A stretch of 8,634 nucleotides of DNA from Stenotrophomonas maltophilia. Lineage in GTDB: Bacteria; Pseudomonadota; Gammaproteobacteria; Xanthomonadales; Xanthomonadaceae. The notes under the pieces are model-generated. The model was not told where the DNA came from and ran no database searches. It saw nothing but the letters and a program-made list of their open reading frames with translations. The DNA is taken from assembly GCA_002386405.1 (NCBI GenBank), contig DGIP01000268.1, positions 1 through 8,634 on the forward strand. The letters are read 5' to 3'. The position numbers were made by a program, and so were the translations under genes. Shown here one piece after another: positions 5,284 through 8,634 of this stretch. Position 1 is the stretch's first letter, and each line of letters starts with the position of its first letter.

Positions 5284-6618
5284 TTATTTCCGGGTGCCAT
5301 CCAGGTAGTTCGGGCCCTTGTTCTTCAGGAAGAACACATACACCACCAGCGACACCGCGATGATCGCCGTGACGTAGATGGCGAAGTCGCCCACCCGGTC
5401 GGTCTTCAGCGCGCCCTGGTACAGCAGGGGGGCGGTACCGCCGAACAGCGAATTGGCCAGCGCGTAGCCGAAGCCCACGCCCAGTGCACGCACGTGGGTG
5501 GGGAACAGCTCGGCCTTCACCACCGCGTTGATCGAGGTGTAGCCGGTGAGGATCACAAAGCCCAGCGCCAGGGTCAGGAACGCGATCAGCGGGTCATGCT
5601 GGTTCGGCAGTTCGGTCACCAGGTACCAGCTGTACAGCACGCCGCCCACGCCAAAGAACACCAGCAGGCTCTTGCGGCCAACGATATCCGACAGCCAGCC
5701 GCCGATCGGCTGCAGCACCATCAGGAAGGTCAGCACGCCCAGGTTGATCAGCGTACCGGTCATCACATCGGTGCCCGCGAACGCGCTCTGGATCATCTTC
5801 GGGCCGTTCACCGAATAGGTGTAGAAGGCCACGGTGCCACCGGCGGTGATCAGGAAGCACAGCAGCAGCGGGCGCCACTGGTGCACGAACAGCTCGTACA
5901 TCGAGCCGGACGCCTTGGCACGGCCTTCGCGCGCGGCTTCGATGGAGTCTTCGCCCAGCGATTCATCCATCGAACGACGCAGCCAGAACACCACGATGGC
6001 CGCCAGGCCGCCGATGCCGAACGCAATGCGCCAGCCCCATGCGGAGATCTCGGGCTTTTCCCAGAACATCAGCATGGTGAACAGGGTCAGCTGCGCCAGC
6101 ACGTGGCCACCCACCAGGGTGACGTAGTGGAACGAGGACAGGAAACCGCGACGGCCGGGAATGGCGGCCTCGGACATGTAGGTGGCGCTGGTGCCGTACT
6201 CGCCGCCGGTGGCGAAGCCCTGCAGCAGGCGCGCGAACAGCAGGATCAGCGCCGCCCAGCCACCAATGGTGGAAGCGGTGGGGGTCAGTGCGATCAGGAA
6301 TGAACAGGCCGCCATCATCGTCACCGACACGGTGAGCGCCAGCCGGCGGCCGTAACGGTCGGCGAAGCGCCCGAAGTACCAGGCGCCGATCGGGCGCATC
6401 AGGAAGGTGGCGGCGAAGATCGCCCACACGTACATGGTGGAGTTCTTGTCGGCGGCCGAGAAGAACTGGGATTCGAAGTAGACCGCGAACACCGAGTAGA
6501 CGTAGACGTCGTACCACTCGACGAGGTTGCCCGCCGAGCCTTTCAGGGTGTTGGAGATCGAGCGTTTCAGCGCGGCCTTGTCATTGGCGGGCGCAGCTGG
6601 GATGGTGGAAGTGCTCAT
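5284..6618 (-). CDS. kgtP: KgtP-like alpha-ketoglutarate/dicarboxylate:H+ symporter (MFS, MHS family)
   Basis: This 444-residue inner-membrane transporter of the major facilitator superfamily has the 12-helix pattern and belongs to the metabolite:H+ symporter group. Hallmarks are GNLVEWYDVYVYS (30-42), FLMRPIGAW (72-80), the loop 2-3 motif GRFADRYGRR (83-92), LLQGFATGGEYGTSATYMSE (131-150), a second-half copy GWLSDIVGRK (307-316), and FPTHVRALGVGFGYALANS (372-390). These blocks follow Escherichia coli KgtP closely as I recall it, so proton-coupled uptake of 2-oxoglutarate or related dicarboxylates is likely. Substrates vary in this family (shikimate, citrate, proline-betaine), so the symbol is provisional. 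The start at 6618 precedes the conserved block by ~30 residues. A GAGGA motif lies 12 bases upstream, slightly far for a ribosome binding site. It is transcribed alone, divergent from the yedA-like gene. Confidence 0.92.
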   Translation of the reverse strand: MSTSTIPAAPANDKAALKRSISNTLKGSAGNLVEWYDVYVYSVFAVYFESQFFSAADKNSTMYVWAIFAATFLMRPIGAWYFGRFADRYGRRLALTVSVTMMAACSFLIALTPTASTIGGWAALILLFARLLQGFATGGEYGTSATYMSEAAIPGRRGFLSSFHYVTLVGGHVLAQLTLFTMLMFWEKPEISAWGWRIAFGIGGLAAIVVFWLRRSMDESLGEDSIEAAREGRAKASGSMYELFVHQWRPLLLCFLITAGGTVAFYTYSVNGPKMIQSAFAGTDVMTGTLINLGVLTFLMVLQPIGGWLSDIVGRKSLLVFFGVGGVLYSWYLVTELPNQHDPLIAFLTLALGFVILTGYTSINAVVKAELFPTHVRALGVGFGYALANSLFGGTAPLLYQGALKTDRVGDFAIYVTAIIAVSLVVYVFFLKNKGPNYLDGTRK

Positions 6619-6741
6619 GCTGGGAAACGGTCCTCACGGTGGAGCAATGGCAATGCTGGTTTTTACCTTACCCCACGTGATGATCGGTGGGCATTGCACC
6701 ATGTAACTAGGTCCAGCACGACAGCGTGCCACCACCGGGCA

Positions 6742-6757
6742 TGCCGGGCCGCCGGCA
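6742..6757. promoter_or_regulatory. 6-bp dyad upstream of the yedA-like gene
   Basis: TGCCGG (6742-6747) and CCGGCA (6752-6757) form an exact dyad with a 4-base centre. It fills most of the region between the expected -35 position and the candidate -10 (TAGAAT, 6764-6769), where a repressor could act. The palindrome GGCATGCC (6738-6745) overlaps its left arm. In G+C-rich DNA such dyads can arise by chance. Confidence 0.3.
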
Positions 6758-6763
6758 AAGGCC

Positions 6764-6769
6764 TAGAAT
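6764..6769 (+). promoter_or_regulatory. Candidate -10 box of the yedA-like/rarD pair
   Basis: TAGAAT, in the same CCTAGAATC context as at 2421, stands 27 bases before the ATG at 6797. That gives a predicted leader of ~20 bases. The -35 is weak (ATGCCG at 6741-6746, 17-base spacing, three matches to TTGACA). Confidence 0.45.
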
Positions 6770-6796
6770 CGCCACTCCCCCGCCTGCTGGTCGCGT

Positions 6797-7699
6797 ATGG
6801 CCGTCTCCCCCGCAACCCCGCAGGCCGCTCCCCGCAGCGGCCTGGTCGTCCTGGCCCTGCTGCTGGTGTACGTGGTGTGGGGGTCCACCTATCTGGGCAT
6901 CCGGCTGGCCCTGGAGGGCGGCGCGCTGCCGCTCACCACCGTGTCCGGGGCCCGTTTCATCGTGGCCGGCACCCTGATGTACGCGGTGCTGCGCTGGCGC
7001 GGCATGGCCGCACCCACCGGCCGCCAATGGCGCAACCTGGCCATCATGGGCCTGACCATGCTGGTGCTGGGCAACGGCATGGTGGTGCTGGCCGAGCGCA
7101 CCGTCTCCTCCGGCCTGGCCGCCACCGCCGTGGCCTCGGTTCCGCTGTGGATGGCCCTGTTCGGGGCCGTCCGTGGCCAGCACGCCACCCGGGGCGAGTG
7201 GCTGGGCATCGCCATCGGCTTCCTGGGCGTGGTCTGGCTCAACGCCGGCAGCAGCCTCACCGCCTCGCCGCAGGGCCTGATCCTGCTGCTGATCGCCCCC
7301 ATCGGCTGGGCCTTCGGCTCGGTCTGGGCACGCAGCCTGGACCTGCCCAGCCCGTTCATGACTGCGGCCGGCCAGATGCTGTGCGGCGGCGTGATGCTGG
7401 TCGCCCTCGGCCTGGCCACCGGCGAGCGCCCCACCACCTGGCCCACCATGAATGGGCTGCTGGCGGTGACCTATCTGTGCATGTTCGGCTCCATCGTGGC
7501 CTTCACCGCCTACGTGTGGCTGCTGCAGAACGTGCGCCCCGCGCTGGCCGCCAGCTACGCCTACGTGAACCCGGTGATCGCCGTGTTGCTGGGCGCGCTG
7601 ATCGGGCATGAGCATTTCGGCCCGCATGACCTGCTGGCCATGGGCGTGATCCTGGGCGGCGTGCTGGTGCTGACCCTGGCGCGGACCCGCCGCAAATGA
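6797..7699 (+). CDS. yedA: EamA-family (YedA-like) drug/metabolite transporter
   Basis: This 300-residue inner-membrane protein of the drug/metabolite transporter superfamily has two EamA repeats, about residues 15-150 and 160-296, with roughly ten transmembrane helices. Blocks shared with E. coli YedA, as I recall it, are VVWGSTYLGIR (26-36), LGNGMVVLAE (91-100), GWAFGSVW (170-177) and the run 245-266 containing NVRPALAASYAYVNPV. Such proteins are usually exporters of amino acids, metabolites or toxic compounds; YedA's physiological substrate is not firmly known. The ATG follows a probable short leader (TAGAAT at 6764-6769) and has no clear Shine-Dalgarno sequence. The stop codon overlaps the rarD start (ATGA at 7696-7699), so the two are expected to share a message and be translationally coupled. 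It is divergent from the kgtP-like gene. Confidence 0.92.
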   Translation: MAVSPATPQAAPRSGLVVLALLLVYVVWGSTYLGIRLALEGGALPLTTVSGARFIVAGTLMYAVLRWRGMAAPTGRQWRNLAIMGLTMLVLGNGMVVLAERTVSSGLAATAVASVPLWMALFGAVRGQHATRGEWLGIAIGFLGVVWLNAGSSLTASPQGLILLLIAPIGWAFGSVWARSLDLPSPFMTAAGQMLCGGVMLVALGLATGERPTTWPTMNGLLAVTYLCMFGSIVAFTAYVWLLQNVRPALAASYAYVNPVIAVLLGALIGHEHFGPHDLLAMGVILGGVLVLTLARTRRK

Positions 7700-8610
7700 G
7701 CACGCTGGAAAGGACGCCCCTGCAGGAACAACGCCGTGGCCTGGCCATCACCGCCTTCACCTTCACCCTGTGGGGGCTGGTGCCGGTGTACTGGCACCTG
7801 CTCAAGGCGGTGCCCTCGCAGCAGATCATCGCCCACCGCATCATCTGGAGCACGGTGCTGGTGGTGGCCTGGCTGCTGCTGAGCAACGGCACCGGCTGGT
7901 GGAAGCAGATTGCCGCCCAGCCGCGCGCGCTGCCCACCCTGGCCCTGAGCAGCATGGCCATCGCCTTCAACTGGGGCTTGTACATCTGGGCGATCAACGC
8001 CGGGCATGTGATCGAAACCAGCCTGGGCTACTTCATCAACCCGCTGGTGAGCGTGGTGCTGGGCGTGGTGGTGCTCAAGGAGCGCCTGCGCGGCCTGCAG
8101 TGGCTGGCCGTGGGCTGCGCCGCACTGGGCGTGGCGTGGCTGACCCTCGACGCCGGCACCCCGCCGTGGATCGCGCTGGGGCTGGCCTGCTCGTTCGGGC
8201 TGTACGGCCTGCTGCGCAAGATGATCTCGGTGGACCCGGTGGCGGGATTGGGCATTGAAAGCCTGTACCTGTTCCTGCCGGCGATCGGTTTCGCGCTGTG
8301 GAGCGAGAACGGCCACGGTGGCGCGTTCTTCAGCGGCTGGGGCTGGCGCAATGACCTGCTGCTGATCCTGGGCGGCGCGGTGACCGCACTGCCGTTGATT
8401 GGCTTTGCCTATGGCGTGAAGCGCATCCCGCTCTCGCTGGTGGGCATCCTTCAGTACATCGCGCCCAGCCTGGGCCTGCTGCTGGGCGTGTTCTTCTTCC
8501 GCGAACCGTTCGACACCGCCAAGGCGATCGGCTTTGCCGCAATCTGGACGGGGCTGTTGCTGTTCATTGGCGACAGTTTGTGGCGTTCGCGGGCTGCTGC
8601 GCGGGTCTGA
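7696..8610 (+). CDS. rarD: RarD-type EamA transporter
   Basis: This 304-residue inner-membrane protein with about ten transmembrane helices is of the RarD branch of the EamA/drug-metabolite transporter superfamily (often labelled chloramphenicol-sensitive protein; E. coli RarD is ~296 aa). The branch signature is at residues 91-131, with FNWGLYIWAINAGHVIETSL followed by GYFINPLVSVVLG and KERL. Also typical are YGLLRK (170-175), ALPLIGFAYGVKRIPLSLVG (231-250) and LQYIAPSLGLLLGV (252-265). The substrate is not established. The start codon overlaps the yedA-like stop by four bases (ATGA) and lacks its own ribosome binding site, which fits coupling by ribosome reinitiation. The length agrees with the family, and the start leaves a short cytoplasmic tail before helix 1. 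Confidence 0.94.
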   Translation: MSTLERTPLQEQRRGLAITAFTFTLWGLVPVYWHLLKAVPSQQIIAHRIIWSTVLVVAWLLLSNGTGWWKQIAAQPRALPTLALSSMAIAFNWGLYIWAINAGHVIETSLGYFINPLVSVVLGVVVLKERLRGLQWLAVGCAALGVAWLTLDAGTPPWIALGLACSFGLYGLLRKMISVDPVAGLGIESLYLFLPAIGFALWSENGHGGAFFSGWGWRNDLLLILGGAVTALPLIGFAYGVKRIPLSLVGILQYIAPSLGLLLGVFFFREPFDTAKAIGFAAIWTGLLLFIGDSLWRSRAAARV

Positions 8611-8621
8611 CATCCCGCAGC

Positions 8622-8634
8622 CACGCAGGGCGTG
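8622..8634. repeat. Hairpin-like palindrome cut by the right edge
   Basis: CACGC (8622-8626), AGG, GCGTG (8630-8634) is a perfect short dyad 11 bases after the rarD stop, ending exactly at the window edge, so it may be longer. It resembles the GCGTGG-containing spacers beside the REP copies at 5167 and 5215. It could be the start of another repeat or a 3'-end hairpin. Confidence 0.35.

Noticed and set aside
5230..6303. 357-codon plus-strand frame opposite the kgtP-like gene
   Set aside because: The sense product is a clear 12-helix transporter; this frame starts inside REP copy 3 and gives a Gln/His/Gly-rich translation with no domain.
6707..7627. 306-codon minus-strand frame opposite the yedA-like gene, and a similar 350-codon one at 7561-8613 opposite rarD
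   Set aside because: Both are low-complexity shadows of conserved membrane-protein genes.
1..8634. A new defence, mobile or biosynthetic system
   Set aside because: All eight genes belong to ordinary housekeeping, transport or hydrolase families or are conserved unknowns; no nuclease, toxin pair, integrase or scaffold genes are present.

Overview
The window is about two-thirds G+C, with strong G/C bias at third codon positions. It looks like a chromosomal segment from a Xanthomonadaceae gammaproteobacterium, most likely Stenotrophomonas. Two things point there: the long form of tryptophanyl-tRNA synthetase, and GTAG-headed palindromes of the SMAG/REP type known from Stenotrophomonas maltophilia. 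I found no phage genes, transposase, integrase, CRISPR array, tRNA or rRNA. Eight protein genes fill almost all of the window, and no gap exceeds about 180 bases.

Left part (1-2414): a secreted or membrane-anchored conserved protein of unknown function runs off the left edge on the minus strand. It is divergent from trpS (tryptophanyl-tRNA synthetase). The 108-base gap between them carries a 9-bp inverted repeat facing both genes. After trpS comes a pair of oppositely oriented SMAG palindromes, then a small three-helix membrane protein with an excellent ribosome binding site.

Middle (2415-5283): a cytoplasmic metallo-beta-lactamase-fold hydrolase of unknown substrate is followed by an exported M28-family zinc aminopeptidase. 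The gap between them has a 9-bp dyad overlapping a candidate -10 box and followed by a T7 run. The peptidase converges with a KgtP-like transporter, and the gap between those two stop codons holds three SMAG-type palindromes.

Right part (5284-8634): the kgtP-like dicarboxylate/proton symporter (minus strand) is divergent from two drug/metabolite-superfamily exporter genes, a yedA-like gene and rarD. The stop codon of the first overlaps the start codon of the second (ATGA), so the pair is probably translationally coupled.

The genes do not form one pathway. This is ordinary housekeeping and transport chromosome. I did not find a new multi-gene system. The points most worth checking are the appended C-terminal domain of TrpRS, the REP arrays with compensating stem changes, the Asp-to-Glu change at a presumed zinc-ligand position in the M28 peptidase, and a few short symmetric elements in promoter regions.
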